A stretch of 64,000 nucleotides of DNA from positions 4,712,001 through 4,776,000 of the forward strand of contig NZ_CP108101.1 of the NCBI RefSeq assembly GCF_036195325.1, in the 5' to 3' direction. This document shows, piece after piece, positions 1 to 8,599 of this stretch. Source of the stretch: Streptomyces sp. NBC_00234 (GTDB lineage Bacteria; Actinomycetota; Actinomycetes; Streptomycetales; Streptomycetaceae). Position numbers and translations under genes: made by a program. The notes under the pieces were generated by a model. That model did not search any database, was not told the origin of the DNA, and worked only from the letters and a program-made list of their open reading frames with translations. Every line of letters starts with the position of its first letter. Positions within the stretch are counted from its first letter, which is position 1.

Positions 1-1358
1 TGTCGACGAAGCCCTTCCTCGCCGAGAAGGCCGAGACACCGGACGACAGGACCCTCGTCCTCACCCTCCGTTCCGGGGTCACCTTCCACGACGGCACCCC
101 GATGACCGCCGACGACGTGCTGTGGAGCCTGGAGCGGCACGCCGACCCGGACATGGAGCAGGGCGACGAGTTCGGCAACATCGCCGCGATGAAGAAGACC
201 GGCGACCGGCAGATCACGATCACCTTCAAGGCGCCGGACGCCATGTTCTTCAAGGCGCTCGCCGGTGACGCGGGCATCATCTGGAACAAGGAGCAGGTCG
301 AGAAGGCGGGCGAGGACTTCGGCACGCCGGGGCAGCCCGACGCCTGCACGGGCCCCTACGAGCTGGGCGACTGGAAGTCCGGTGACTCGATCACCATCCG
401 GCGCCACGACGCGTACTGGGGCGCGAAGCCGCTGACGAAGCAGGTCACCTTCCGGTGGGCCGCCGACAGCGCACTCGTCAACGCCCTCACGACCGGGGCC
501 GCCGACGGCGCGTACGCCGAGTCGCCCAACACCGCCGCCGCACTCGACGGCAAGAAGGGCATCGAGCAGCACTACGGGCCCTCCACGGCCTCCCTCGTCC
601 TGATCCCCACCGAGCGCGGCGGCCTGAAGGACCCGAAGATCCGCCGGGCTCTCTCGCTCGCGCTCGACCGCAAGGGAATCGCGGCCTCCGGTTACGGCTC
701 CATGGTCCAGCCCTGGGGCACCCCGGTCGGCTCCGGCGCCTGGGGCTACGAGAAGGACGTCTTCGAGGCCGCGCAGAAGGACATCGCCTACGCCCCCGAG
801 AGCCCCACCGCGGACGACCTCGCGGCGGCCAGGAAACTGGTGAAGGAGGCGGGCCCCGCCCCCACCGACGCGATCGTGATCGGTACGGACGCCAGCCAGG
901 GCCGCACCGTCGTCGCCAACGCCGTGCGCTCCGCGCTCCAGCGGATCGGCCTCAAGGGGCAGATCAAGACGGTCCCGACCTCGCAGTTCGAGCAGTACTA
1001 CAGCGACCCCGAGAGCCGCGGCGAGATCGACGTGCTGGTCGGCGACTGGTACATCTCCAAGGCCGACCCCATGGGCTTCTACGACAACGCCCTCTCCGAC
1101 TCCTCCAACAACTGGGTCGGTTTCGAGGACGCGGCGTACGACGCCAAGGTCAAGAAGGCACTCGCCACCCTCGACGACGCCGAGCGCGCGAAGCTCACGG
1201 TCGACGTCCAGAAGACCTTCACCGACGCGGCCGTGTGGATCTCGGTCGCCCAGGTGCCGTCCGTCCTCGTCCTGAACGAGAAGCTGACCGGCCCGCCGGC
1301 CTCCATGGCGTACCTCTACTACCCGTGGGCCGCCGGACTCGGCGCGAAGAAGGGCTGA
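1..1358 (+). CDS. ABC transporter substrate-binding protein, family 5 (5' truncated by window edge)
   Basis: This is an extracellular solute-binding protein of the SBP_bac_5 (peptide/nickel) family, which captures its ligand outside the membrane for the permeases encoded next. The reading frame is open from the first bases and lacks a start and signal peptide, so the true N-terminus lies left of the window; the first in-frame ATG (102) is internal. The early stretch with FHDGTPMTADDVLWSLERH is the family hallmark. The C-terminal lobe has the usual DWYISKADPMGF and YYPWAAGL segments. The stop is 6 bp before the permease gene. The ligand cannot be read from sequence; a peptide is the default for the family. 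Confidence 0.9.
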   Translation, partial: STKPFLAEKAETPDDRTLVLTLRSGVTFHDGTPMTADDVLWSLERHADPDMEQGDEFGNIAAMKKTGDRQITITFKAPDAMFFKALAGDAGIIWNKEQVEKAGEDFGTPGQPDACTGPYELGDWKSGDSITIRRHDAYWGAKPLTKQVTFRWAADSALVNALTTGAADGAYAESPNTAAALDGKKGIEQHYGPSTASLVLIPTERGGLKDPKIRRALSLALDRKGIAASGYGSMVQPWGTPVGSGAWGYEKDVFEAAQKDIAYAPESPTADDLAAARKLVKEAGPAPTDAIVIGTDASQGRTVVANAVRSALQRIGLKGQIKTVPTSQFEQYYSDPESRGEIDVLVGDWYISKADPMGFYDNALSDSSNNWVGFEDAAYDAKVKKALATLDDAERAKLTVDVQKTFTDAAVWISVAQVPSVLVLNEKLTGPPASMAYLYYPWAAGLGAKKG

Positions 1359-1364
1359 TCACCG

Positions 1365-2312
1365 ATGCTCGCCCGGATCTCACGGCGGCTGGCCGGACTG
1401 CTGGCCACGCTCCTCGCCGCCTCCTTCGTCATCTTCGCCGCCGTCTACGCGGCACCCGGTGACCCGGCCGTCTTCCTGGCCGGGGGCCGCGACAAACTCA
1501 CCCCGGAAAAGCTGGAACTGGTCCGGGCGCAGTACCACCTCGACGAGCCGCTGGTCGTGCAGTACGGGCGCTGGCTCGGCGACTGCCTGCAGTTCGACCT
1601 CGGCCGGTCCTTCAAGTACAGCGACCAGGTCGCCGATCTGCTGGCCGCCCGCTTCCCGACGACGCTCGCCCTGGTGGCGTACGCGACCGTGCTCTTCGTC
1701 GTCCTGGGCGTCGGCGCCGGCATCCTCGCCGCGGTCCGCCGGGGCACCTGGATCGACTCGACCGTCGTCGGCGGGACCACCCTGGCGGCCTCCGTCCCCT
1801 CGTTCGTCTCGGCCATCGCCCTGGTCGCGCTGTTCGGCGTCCAGCTCGGCTGGTTCCCCGTGACCGGCAGCGGCGAGGGCTTCGCGGGCACCCTGCACCA
1901 TCTGACGCTGCCCGCCCTGTCGCTGGCGCTCGGCGCACTCGCGCTGATCAGCCGGGTGACCCGGCAGTCGATGGCCGACGCGGGCGCAGCCGACCACGTG
2001 GAGGTGGCCCGCGCCTCCGGCGTCCCCGAGCGCGAGATCGTGGTCCGCCACGTCCTGCGCAACGCGCTGGGACCGATCGTCACCATGTGCGGCCTGGTCA
2101 TGGCGGGCATGCTCGCCGGCACGGTCGTCGTGGAGACGGCCTTCGGGATCAGCGGTATCGGCTCGCTGCTCGTCGGCGCCATCAACACGCACGACTTCCC
2201 CGTCGCACAGGCCGTACTCCTGCTCATGGTCACCGGCTACATCGTGGTCACCACGCTCGTCGACCTGGTGCACCCGCTGCTCGACCCGCGTGTGAAGGAG
2301 GCCGCCGCATGA
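1365..2312 (+). CDS. ABC transporter permease, DppB/OppB type
   Basis: The product (315 aa) is an inner-membrane permease of a peptide-type ABC importer. It has an N-terminal membrane helix (about residues 11-31), a periplasm-facing loop, then a five-helix BPD_transp_1 domain. The EAA loop that docks the ATPases is visible in EREIVVRHVLRNALGPI. It starts with ATG 6 bp after the binding-protein stop, and its stop overlaps the ATG of the next permease (ATGA), so the two are translationally coupled. It should dimerise with the product of 2309-3157. Confidence 0.93.
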   Translation: MLARISRRLAGLLATLLAASFVIFAAVYAAPGDPAVFLAGGRDKLTPEKLELVRAQYHLDEPLVVQYGRWLGDCLQFDLGRSFKYSDQVADLLAARFPTTLALVAYATVLFVVLGVGAGILAAVRRGTWIDSTVVGGTTLAASVPSFVSAIALVALFGVQLGWFPVTGSGEGFAGTLHHLTLPALSLALGALALISRVTRQSMADAGAADHVEVARASGVPEREIVVRHVLRNALGPIVTMCGLVMAGMLAGTVVVETAFGISGIGSLLVGAINTHDFPVAQAVLLLMVTGYIVVTTLVDLVHPLLDPRVKEAAA

Positions 2313-3157
2313 GCGCCCCGACCCTCGCCCTCAACGGGCTCACGACCGGTGCGCGCCGGCCGCCGAGCGTCATGATCGCGGGCGCGGTGCTCGTCCTCGT
2401 GGTCCTCGCCGCCGTACTCGCACCGCTCGTCGCCCCGTACGCCCCCGACGCCATCGACCTCTCGGCGTCCCTGGTCGGCACGGGCGGCGACCACCTCCTC
2501 GGCACCGACTCCTCCGGGCAGGACCTGCTCTCCCGGGTGCTGCACGGCGCGCGCACCAGCCTGATCGCGCCGATCCTGCTGCTCTCCATCGCGGCCGTCC
2601 TCGGCGTCGCGCTCGGCACGCTCGCCGCCTGGCGCGGCGGCTGGACCGACACCCTGGTCTCCCGGCTCACCGACGTCATGTACGCCTTCCCCGGGCTGCT
2701 GTTCACCGTCCTGATCATCGCGGTCTTCGGTGCCGGCATCACCACCTCGGTGCTCGCGCTCGGCCTCGCCTACACCCCGACGGTCGCGAAGTACACCCGC
2801 TCCGTGGCGCTCGCCGAACGCCGCAAGCCGTACATCGACGCCTACCGCGTCCAGGGCATGGGCGGCGCCCGGATCTGCGCCCGCTATCTGGTCCCCAACC
2901 TGGGCCGTTCGGTCCTCGGCTATCTGGTGGTGCTGTTCGGCGAGGCCCTGATGTCGCTGGCCACGCTCTCCTATCTGGGCTTCGGCGCCCAGCCGCCCAG
3001 CTCCGACTGGGGCCTGATGGTGCAGGAGGGCCAGGCGGCCGTCGTGCAGGGCGCGCTGCTGCCGGCCCTGGTGCCCGGCACCGCCATCGCCCTCGTCGTG
3101 GTGTCCTTCAACGTCGTCGGGGTCTGGGCCGCCGACCGACTCGACAGCAGGAGGTAG
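2309..3157 (+). CDS. ABC transporter permease, DppC/OppC type
   Basis: The product (282 aa) is the second permease of the importer. The motif LGTDSSGQDLLSRVLHGARTSL is typical of DppC/OppC proteins, and the EAA loop lies around GMGGARICARYLVPNLGRS. An N-terminal helix precedes the five-helix translocation domain. The ATG overlaps the upstream stop by 4 bp. The frame stays open upstream, but only this start fits the family N-terminus and operon layout. Confidence 0.93.
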   Translation: MSAPTLALNGLTTGARRPPSVMIAGAVLVLVVLAAVLAPLVAPYAPDAIDLSASLVGTGGDHLLGTDSSGQDLLSRVLHGARTSLIAPILLLSIAAVLGVALGTLAAWRGGWTDTLVSRLTDVMYAFPGLLFTVLIIAVFGAGITTSVLALGLAYTPTVAKYTRSVALAERRKPYIDAYRVQGMGGARICARYLVPNLGRSVLGYLVVLFGEALMSLATLSYLGFGAQPPSSDWGLMVQEGQAAVVQGALLPALVPGTAIALVVVSFNVVGVWAADRLDSRR

Positions 3158-3161
3158 CCGC

Positions 3162-4157
3162 ATGCTCCTCGACATCGAGAACCTCACCCTCGAACTCCCC
3201 GGCACCGCCCGCCCCGTCCTCACGGACGTCTCCCTGCGGGTGGCGGCCGGCGAGGTGGTCGGCCTGGTCGGCGAATCGGGCTCCGGCAAGTCGACGACGG
3301 CCAGGGCGGCGCTCCGTACCCTCCCCCCGGGCACGGCCGTCTCCGGGTCGGTACGCGTCGACGGCACGGACGTCCTGGCCCTGAGCGGCGAGGCGCTGCG
3401 CCTGCACCGGGCGCGTACGGTCGCGATGGTCCACCAGGACCCGCGCTCCGCCCTCAACCCGGTCCGCCGCATCGGCGACTTCCTGGTGGAGCGGCTCGCC
3501 GGCACCGGCCTCGACAGGAGGGCGGCCCGCGCCCGGGCCGTCGAACTCCTCGACACGGTCGGCCTCCCGGACCCCGCGCGCCGGATCCGCCAGCGCCCGC
3601 ACGAGCTGTCCGGCGGCATGCTCCAGCGCGTCGTGATCGCGGGCGCGCTGGCCGCCGAACCGAGACTGCTGCTCGCCGACGAGGCGACCAGTGCCCTGGA
3701 CGTCACCACGCAGGCCGAGATCCTCGCCCTGCTCCGCACCCTGCGGGCCGAGCGGAGCCTCGGGCTCCTGTTCATCACCCACGATCTGCACCTGGCCTCC
3801 GCCTACTGCGACCGCGTGTACGTCATGTACGCGGGCCGGGTCGTCGAGCAGCAGCCCGCCGCGGCCCTCTTCGAGCGGCCCGGTCACCCGTACACCCGGG
3901 GCCTGCTCGACTGCTCGCCGACGCTCGGCGAGACCGGCCGCGAGATCCGTCCGATTCCGGGCCGTCCGCCGTCGCTGGCGGACACCTTCGGCGGCTGCGA
4001 GTTCGCCGACCGCTGTCCGGACGCCGAGCCGGAGTGCGCCACCTGGCGGCCCGAGCCGGTGGCACTGGACGGCGGGGGCACCGCGACCTGCCGCCGTCTG
4101 CCCGTCCTGACCGGGCCGGTGGCGGGTTCCGGCGGGAAGAAGAGGAGTGTCCGATGA
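3162..4157 (+). CDS. ABC transporter ATP-binding protein, DppD/OppD type
   Basis: The product (331 aa) is an ATPase subunit powering the importer. It has Walker A GESGSGKST, the signature LSGGMLQRV, and Walker B LLLADEATSALD (EA replaces the usual EP, a mild variant). The C-terminus carries the oligopeptide-transporter domain with PYTRGLLDCSP and a cysteine cluster (GCEFADRCPDAEPEC) characteristic of DppD/OppD. It starts 4 bp after the permease stop and overlaps the next ATPase by ATGA. Confidence 0.93.
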   Translation: MLLDIENLTLELPGTARPVLTDVSLRVAAGEVVGLVGESGSGKSTTARAALRTLPPGTAVSGSVRVDGTDVLALSGEALRLHRARTVAMVHQDPRSALNPVRRIGDFLVERLAGTGLDRRAARARAVELLDTVGLPDPARRIRQRPHELSGGMLQRVVIAGALAAEPRLLLADEATSALDVTTQAEILALLRTLRAERSLGLLFITHDLHLASAYCDRVYVMYAGRVVEQQPAAALFERPGHPYTRGLLDCSPTLGETGREIRPIPGRPPSLADTFGGCEFADRCPDAEPECATWRPEPVALDGGGTATCRRLPVLTGPVAGSGGKKRSVR

Positions 4158-4993
4158 CCGGGAACACCCAGGAGCGCGCACCGCTGCTGACCGTGGAGGG
4201 TCTGCGCAAGACGTACGGACTGCCGGGCGGCGCCACTCTCACCGCCGCCGACGGCATCACCTTCACGGTCCCGGCCGGCGGTTCGCTGGGGATCGTCGGC
4301 GAGTCCGGCTCCGGCAAGACGACCGTGGCCCGGATGCTGGTGGGGCTCGTACGGCCCGACGCGGGCACCGTCTCCGTGGCGGGGCGCGCCCGCACCCCGC
4401 GTACCCCGCGCGGCCGGACCGCCCGGCTGGCCCGCGCCCGGGAGATCCAGATGGTCTTCCAGGACCCGTACGTCTCCCTGGACCCGCGCCTGACCGCCCG
4501 CCAGTGCCTGACCACGGCGCTGCGGCTGCACGGCCGGGAGGAGACCCTGGCCGACGGGCTGCTCGACCGGGTGGGGCTCGGCGCCCGCGAGGCCGGCGCG
4601 CTGCCGCACGGTCTCTCCGGCGGTCAGCGCCAGCGGCTGGCCATCGCGCGGGCTCTGGCGGTGGACCCCCGGGTGCTGGTCCTCGACGAGGCGGTGGCCG
4701 CGTTGGACGTCTCGATCCAGGCGCAGATCCTCTCGCTGCTCGGCGAGATCCGCCGGGACACCGGGGTCGCCCTGGTCTTCGTCAGCCACGATCTGGCGGT
4801 CGTCCAGCACATCACGGACGAGGTGCTGGTGATGCGCCGCGGCACCGTGGTGGAGCAGGGGCCGACGGAGACCGTCCTGGCGGGTCCGCGCGACCCGTAC
4901 ACCCGGCTGCTGCTGGCCTCGGTGCCGCGGGCGGGCTGGGACCCGGCGGACGCGGTCACGGCGAGGGCGGCCATGGAGCTCGGGGGCGTCTGA
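4154..4993 (+). CDS. ABC transporter ATP-binding protein, DppF/OppF type
   Basis: The product (279 aa) is the second ATPase. It has Walker A GESGSGKTT, the signature LSGGQRQRLAIARAL, Walker B VLVLDEAVAALD, and an H-loop in FVSHDLAV. The short C-terminal tail keeps PYTRLLLASVP but lacks the cysteine cluster of its partner, as is normal for DppF. The ATG at 4154 overlaps the upstream stop; a longer in-frame extension has no support. It is the last gene of the operon, followed by a hairpin terminator. Confidence 0.92.
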   Translation: MTGNTQERAPLLTVEGLRKTYGLPGGATLTAADGITFTVPAGGSLGIVGESGSGKTTVARMLVGLVRPDAGTVSVAGRARTPRTPRGRTARLARAREIQMVFQDPYVSLDPRLTARQCLTTALRLHGREETLADGLLDRVGLGAREAGALPHGLSGGQRQRLAIARALAVDPRVLVLDEAVAALDVSIQAQILSLLGEIRRDTGVALVFVSHDLAVVQHITDEVLVMRRGTVVEQGPTETVLAGPRDPYTRLLLASVPRAGWDPADAVTARAAMELGGV

Positions 4994-5014
4994 GCCGCGT
5001 ACAGGACAAAAGGC

Positions 5015-5055
5015 AGGAGCCCCGTTCCCCGCCGAGGCGGAGGAGCGGGGCTCCT
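5015..5055. terminator. Bidirectional terminator between ABC operon and csp
   Basis: A perfect 10-bp inverted repeat (5015-5024 with 5046-5055, AGGAGCCCCG/CGGGGCTCCT) encloses a smaller GC-rich hairpin. It lies between two convergent genes and can serve both. Confidence 0.8.
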
Positions 5056-5096
5056 TGGGTACTGCTTTACCGGCCGCGATCGACCGACCCGGGCAA

Positions 5097-5300
5097 CTAG
5101 GCCGGGGTGACGTTCTCAGCCTGCGGACCCTTGGGTCCCTGAGTGACGTCGAAGTTCACGACCTGGTTCTCCTCGAGGGAGCGGAACCCGGACGCGTTGA
5201 TCGCGGAGTAGTGAACGAAGACATCCGGGCCGCCGCCGTCCTGGGCGATGAAGCCGAAGCCCTTTTCAGCGTTGAACCACTTGACGGTTCCGGTAGCCAT
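5097..5300 (-). CDS. Cold-shock domain protein (CspA family)
   Basis: The 67-aa product is a single cold-shock domain, the normal family length. It binds single-stranded RNA/DNA as a chaperone. The RNP1 (KGFGFI) and RNP2 (VFVHY) motifs are intact, and the N-terminus MATGTVKWFN is the family standard. The ATG at 5300 is chosen over an upstream in-frame ATG because GGAGGG lies just before it and the homologous N-terminus starts there. The upstream leader contains a hairpin with a T-rich tail (see 5366-5393). Confidence 0.96.
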   Translation of the reverse strand: MATGTVKWFNAEKGFGFIAQDGGGPDVFVHYSAINASGFRSLEENQVVNFDVTQGPKGPQAENVTPA

Positions 5301-5365
5301 AAGCCCTCCTTGGGCCAAAGGGTTGCCCTGCTCCAGAACCTGCAAACAAGTCTGAAAACTACAAA

Positions 5366-5393
5366 AGCCTGCGGGTTACATGCTCCGCAGGCT
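5366..5393 (-). promoter_or_regulatory. Leader hairpin with T-rich tail upstream of csp
   Basis: A perfect 9-bp stem (AGCCTGCGG/CCGCAGGCT) with a 10-nt loop lies 66-93 nt before the csp start. On the csp strand it is followed by TTTTGTAGTTTTC, resembling an intrinsic terminator or attenuator in the 5' UTR. It could instead be a stability element or thermosensor. Confidence 0.5.
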
Positions 5394-5597
5394 CTGTACT
5401 GCAAGGGAAACCAAACTGCAACTTGCGGCGAGCCTAGCACGCACTCTGCGGGGAGCGGTAGGGGGAAAGATCACTTCATCCGGATGTTTGATTAGCGTCA
5501 CTCACGGGCCGGCGGAGAGGGGCTCCGGGAGAGGGTGGCGGCCCACTCGGGGGAGCGGTCGGGACGCCCCGCTGATGCCGCCCGACGGGTACGGGTC

Positions 5598-5603
5598 TAG
5601 CCT
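5598..5603 (+). promoter_or_regulatory. -10 element for leaderless mqnA transcript
   Basis: TAGCCT matches TANNNT and lies exactly 6 nt before the GTG start of mqnA. No ribosome site precedes the gene. This spacing is the usual signature of leaderless transcription in Streptomyces. No clear -35 is visible. Confidence 0.5.
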
Positions 5604-5609
5604 CGCGAT

Positions 5610-6488
5610 GTGGACAATTCAACCGTCTCTCCCGTCGAAGGCGACGACCGTCGCAGCCGGCCGCGCGTCGGCCACATCCAGTTCCTCAACTGCCTCCCGC
5701 TGTACTGGGGACTGGCACGGACCGGGACCCTGCTCGACCTGGAGCTCTCGAAGGACACCCCGGAGAGACTCAGCGAGCAACTGATCAGGGGCGATCTCGA
5801 CATCGGCCCCGTCACGCTGGTGGAGTTCCTCCGCAACGCCGATGACCTGGTCGCCTTCCCCGACATCGCCGTCGGCTGCGACGGGCCCGTGATGTCGTGC
5901 GTGATCGTTTCGCAGCTCCCGCTCGAACAGCTCGACCGGGCCCGGGTGGCGCTCGGTTCGACCTCGCGCACCTCCGTACGCCTGGCCCAGCTGCTGCTCG
6001 CGGAGCGGTACGGGGTCGAGCCCGACTACTACACCTGCCCGCCCGACCTCGGCCTGATGATGCAGGAGGCGGACGCCGCCGTGCTGATCGGCGACGCCGC
6101 GCTGCGCGCCAACCTGCACGACGCTCCCCGCCTCGGCCTCCAGGTCCACGACCTCGGGCAGATGTGGAAGGAGTGGACGGGGCTGCCGTTCGTCTTCGCC
6201 GTCTGGGCGGCCCGCAAGGACTATCTGGCCGCGCATCCCCAGCATGTGGCCAAGGTCCACGAGGCGTTCCTGGCCTCGCGGGACGTCTCCCTGGAGGAGG
6301 TCACCAAGGTCGCGGAGCAGGCCGCGCGCTGGGAGGCGTTCGACGCGGAGCTGCTGGAGCGGTACTTCACGACGCTGGACTTCCGCTTCGGCCCGGACCA
6401 GTTGGAGGGGGTCCGGGAGTTCGCCCGGCGCACCGGGGCGACGACCGGCTTCCCCGCCGACGTGAAGGTCGAACTGCTCGGCGGCTGA
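5610..6488 (+). CDS. mqnA: Chorismate dehydratase MqnA (menaquinone, futalosine pathway)
   Basis: The product (292 aa) catalyses the first step of the futalosine menaquinone route, converting chorismate to 3-[(1-carboxyvinyl)oxy]benzoate. It has the periplasmic-binding-protein-like VitK2 biosynthesis fold. Recognisable segments are the N-terminal VGHIQFLNCLPLYWGL, the DLDIGPVTLVEFLRN segment, SCVIVSQLPL, and LGSTSRTSVRLAQLLL. The GTG at 5610 is preferred: the family N-terminus follows closely, and a -10 element sits 6 nt upstream with no ribosome site, suggesting a leaderless message. mqnC is about 2 kb downstream. Confidence 0.95.
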   Translation: MDNSTVSPVEGDDRRSRPRVGHIQFLNCLPLYWGLARTGTLLDLELSKDTPERLSEQLIRGDLDIGPVTLVEFLRNADDLVAFPDIAVGCDGPVMSCVIVSQLPLEQLDRARVALGSTSRTSVRLAQLLLAERYGVEPDYYTCPPDLGLMMQEADAAVLIGDAALRANLHDAPRLGLQVHDLGQMWKEWTGLPFVFAVWAARKDYLAAHPQHVAKVHEAFLASRDVSLEEVTKVAEQAARWEAFDAELLERYFTTLDFRFGPDQLEGVREFARRTGATTGFPADVKVELLGG

Positions 6489-6518
6489 CCCCCGCGCTCC
6501 GGTATCCGGTACGGGGGT
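6488..6518 (+). terminator. Candidate terminator after mqnA
   Basis: A 7-bp inverted repeat (ACCCCCG 6488-6494 with CGGGGGT 6512-6518) encloses a small CCGG-TAT-CCGG hairpin, right at the end of mqnA. There is no T tail, which is common in this GC range. Confidence 0.45.
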
Positions 6519-6856
6519 AATGGGCCGGGAATGGGGGAATCCCGGACCCTGCCGACTGTTTATCGCCTTACCCGTCGGGGGCGGGCCGGAGCATTCCCTT
6601 CCGGTGAATGGAACGAAAGGGATACACGTCCGCCGGGTGTACCGGGACGTCGAATAGGGGACGCCATCCGGCGGGAGTCCGTTCGCGTCCCGGTATCGAC
6701 CGGACCAACGACACATTCACGCCTTTCGTCGTGGCGAAAACCGCCCTTCGTTCCCTATAGGGGTGAAATCGGCAGAACGTTTCCCTGTGACCGGGTGACC
6801 CATGCCCCTAGGCTTCGGGTCGCAGGTCGGGGACGGGCCACAGGGGGAGTCCATAT
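6489..6856. other. Intergenic region between mqnA and the kinase gene
   Basis: This 368-bp stretch contains the mqnA terminator hairpin and a promoter for the kinase (6787-6814). It is less GC-rich than the flanking genes. I find no supported ORF. Confidence 0.65.
6787..6814 (+). promoter_or_regulatory. Candidate vegetative promoter of the kinase gene
   Basis: A -35 GTGACC (6787-6792) and a -10 TAGGCT (6809-6814) are separated by 16 bp, a good fit to the principal sigma factor. The predicted 5' UTR is about 35 nt and includes AGGGGGAG before the ATG at 6857. Confidence 0.55.
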
Positions 6857-8527
6857 ATGCAGCCGCTGGAAGCCGGCGAACCGCACACCATCGGTGCCTA
6901 CCGGCTGCTCGGCAGGCTCGGCGCGGGCGGGATGGGCCGGGTCTATCTCGGGCGCAGCGCGGGCGGGCGCACCGTCGCCGTCAAGGTCGTCCATCCGCAC
7001 TTCGCGCTCGACGAGCAGTTCCGCGCCCGGTTCCGCCGCGAGGTCGAGGCGGCCCGGCGGGTCGGCGCGCAGTGGACGGCCCCGGTGCTGGACGCCGACC
7101 CGGACGCCGCCGTGCCGTGGGTGGCGACCGGTTACGTGGCGGGGCCCCCGCTGTCGCAGGCCGTCACCACGCACGGACCCCTGCCCGAGTACGCCGTGCG
7201 GACCCTGGGCGCCGGTCTCGCCGAGGCGCTCGCCGCCGTCCATGCCGAGGGCCTCATCCACCGGGACGTGAAGCCGTCCAACGTGCTGCTCGCCCTCGAC
7301 GGCCCCCGGCTGATCGACTTCGGCATCGCCCGCGCCACCGGCGCCACCGTCTCGCTCACCTCCACCGGGGTGTCGGTCGGCTCGCCCGGCTACATGGCGC
7401 CGGAGCAGATCCGCGGCCTGGACATCTCCGGCGCGGCCGACGTCTTCTCGCTCGGGGCGGTCCTGGCGTACGCGGCGACCGGCAGCGCCCCCTTTCCCGG
7501 TGACTCCTCCGCCGTACTCCTCTACAAGGTGGTGCACGAGGAGCCCGAGCTGGGCGATCTGGAGGGCGAGCTGCGCGACGTGGTCGCCGCGTGCCTGACC
7601 AAGGACCCCGCGGGCCGGCCCGACCCTGCGGACCTGGCCCGGCTGCTCGCGCCCGGCGGCGCCGCCTCGATGGTGGCCTCGGGCTGGCTGCCCAACCCCC
7701 TGGTGCGCGAGGTCAGTCGCGCGGCCGTGGCCCTGCTGGACCTGGAACCGCAGGAGGCCCCGGTGGAGTCGGGGCCGGTGCCGTTCAGCAACGCCTCGCT
7801 GGGGAATCCGGTGCTGGGTGTGTTCGGACCGCCGATCGCCTCGACGCCGCCCCGGCCGACCGTGCCGCCCTCGAACGGGGGGGCCGTCGGCGAAGTGCCC
7901 TCGCAGCGCCCCGCCGATCCCCGGTTCGCCGTCACCGTGAACGCCGACGCGCAGCCCGGGGCCCTCCGGGGCCGACGGGTGAGCTGCACCGTCGCGCTGG
8001 CCGTGGCGGGCGCGCTCGCCGCCGTGACCGTGGGCAGCGGACTGCTGTCCGGCCTGCTGCCGGACAGCGACGCCACGAAGAAGCCGAGCACGGACGCCGC
8101 CGCGCCCTCCCGCTCCGGCTCGCCCTCCTCGCCTGCGCCCGGTGGCCAGTTGGGCGGGCTCCCGAAGGCGTTCGCCGGTACCTGGAAGGGGCCGTTGACC
8201 GAACGGTCCGGCGCCCCGCACGGCACGCTGACAGCGGTGTTCACCGAGGGACGGAAGGGGTCGGACGTGGCCCGGATGAAGGTCTCGCTCACCGTTCTCG
8301 GCACCACCGTCACCTGCAACAGCATCGGCGCGCTCTCCTCGGCCACCGCCCGGGTGGTGAAGATCCGTGAGCGCCTGGACCCCGGTAAACCGAGCAGCGC
8401 GGGTCTGTGCACGGGCGACGCGGCCGACATCGCCTTCACCCTGACTCCGGAGGGCACCCTCGCCTACCAGTCGTACGAAGAGGGCGCCGGCCGGCCGCAC
8501 GGCACGCTGACCCGGTCCGGCGGCTGA
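6857..8527 (+). CDS. Membrane-anchored Ser/Thr protein kinase (Hanks type)
   Basis: The product (556 aa) has an N-terminal eukaryotic-type kinase domain (about residues 14-265). It has glycine loop LGAGGMGRVY, catalytic lysine K43, HRDVKPSN with D137, and DFG with D155, so it should be active. A Pro-rich linker leads to one membrane helix (about 377-400). The remaining ~150 residues would lie outside the cell as a sensor or ligand domain, not a PASTA domain; it contains two cysteines. The gene sits between mqnA and mqnC but has its own promoter. Its substrates are unknown. Confidence 0.92.
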   Translation: MQPLEAGEPHTIGAYRLLGRLGAGGMGRVYLGRSAGGRTVAVKVVHPHFALDEQFRARFRREVEAARRVGAQWTAPVLDADPDAAVPWVATGYVAGPPLSQAVTTHGPLPEYAVRTLGAGLAEALAAVHAEGLIHRDVKPSNVLLALDGPRLIDFGIARATGATVSLTSTGVSVGSPGYMAPEQIRGLDISGAADVFSLGAVLAYAATGSAPFPGDSSAVLLYKVVHEEPELGDLEGELRDVVAACLTKDPAGRPDPADLARLLAPGGAASMVASGWLPNPLVREVSRAAVALLDLEPQEAPVESGPVPFSNASLGNPVLGVFGPPIASTPPRPTVPPSNGGAVGEVPSQRPADPRFAVTVNADAQPGALRGRRVSCTVALAVAGALAAVTVGSGLLSGLLPDSDATKKPSTDAAAPSRSGSPSSPAPGGQLGGLPKAFAGTWKGPLTERSGAPHGTLTAVFTEGRKGSDVARMKVSLTVLGTTVTCNSIGALSSATARVVKIRERLDPGKPSSAGLCTGDAADIAFTLTPEGTLAYQSYEEGAGRPHGTLTRSGG

Positions 8528-8551
8528 GCCCGACAGGGCCTGGCGTAGGCT
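8524..8551 (+). promoter_or_regulatory. Candidate promoter of mqnC
   Basis: A -10 TAGGCT (8546-8551) follows a weak -35 CTGAGC (8524-8529) by 16 bp, overlapping the end of the kinase gene. The mqnC start has AAGGTGA upstream at suitable spacing. Confidence 0.4.
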
Positions 8552-8599
8552 GGATCGGTCCGTGGATCCGATGTAAAACCACCGAAAGGTGACAGCCCG

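Larger units (their letters stand above)
5301..5609. other. Intergenic region between csp and mqnA
   Basis: This 309-bp stretch holds the csp 5' leader with its hairpin (5366-5393), a possible csp -10 on the minus strand (TAGGCT, 5436-5431), and the mqnA -10 element at its right end. I see no supported gene; small ORFs crossing it lack ribosome sites and family features. Confidence 0.7.
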
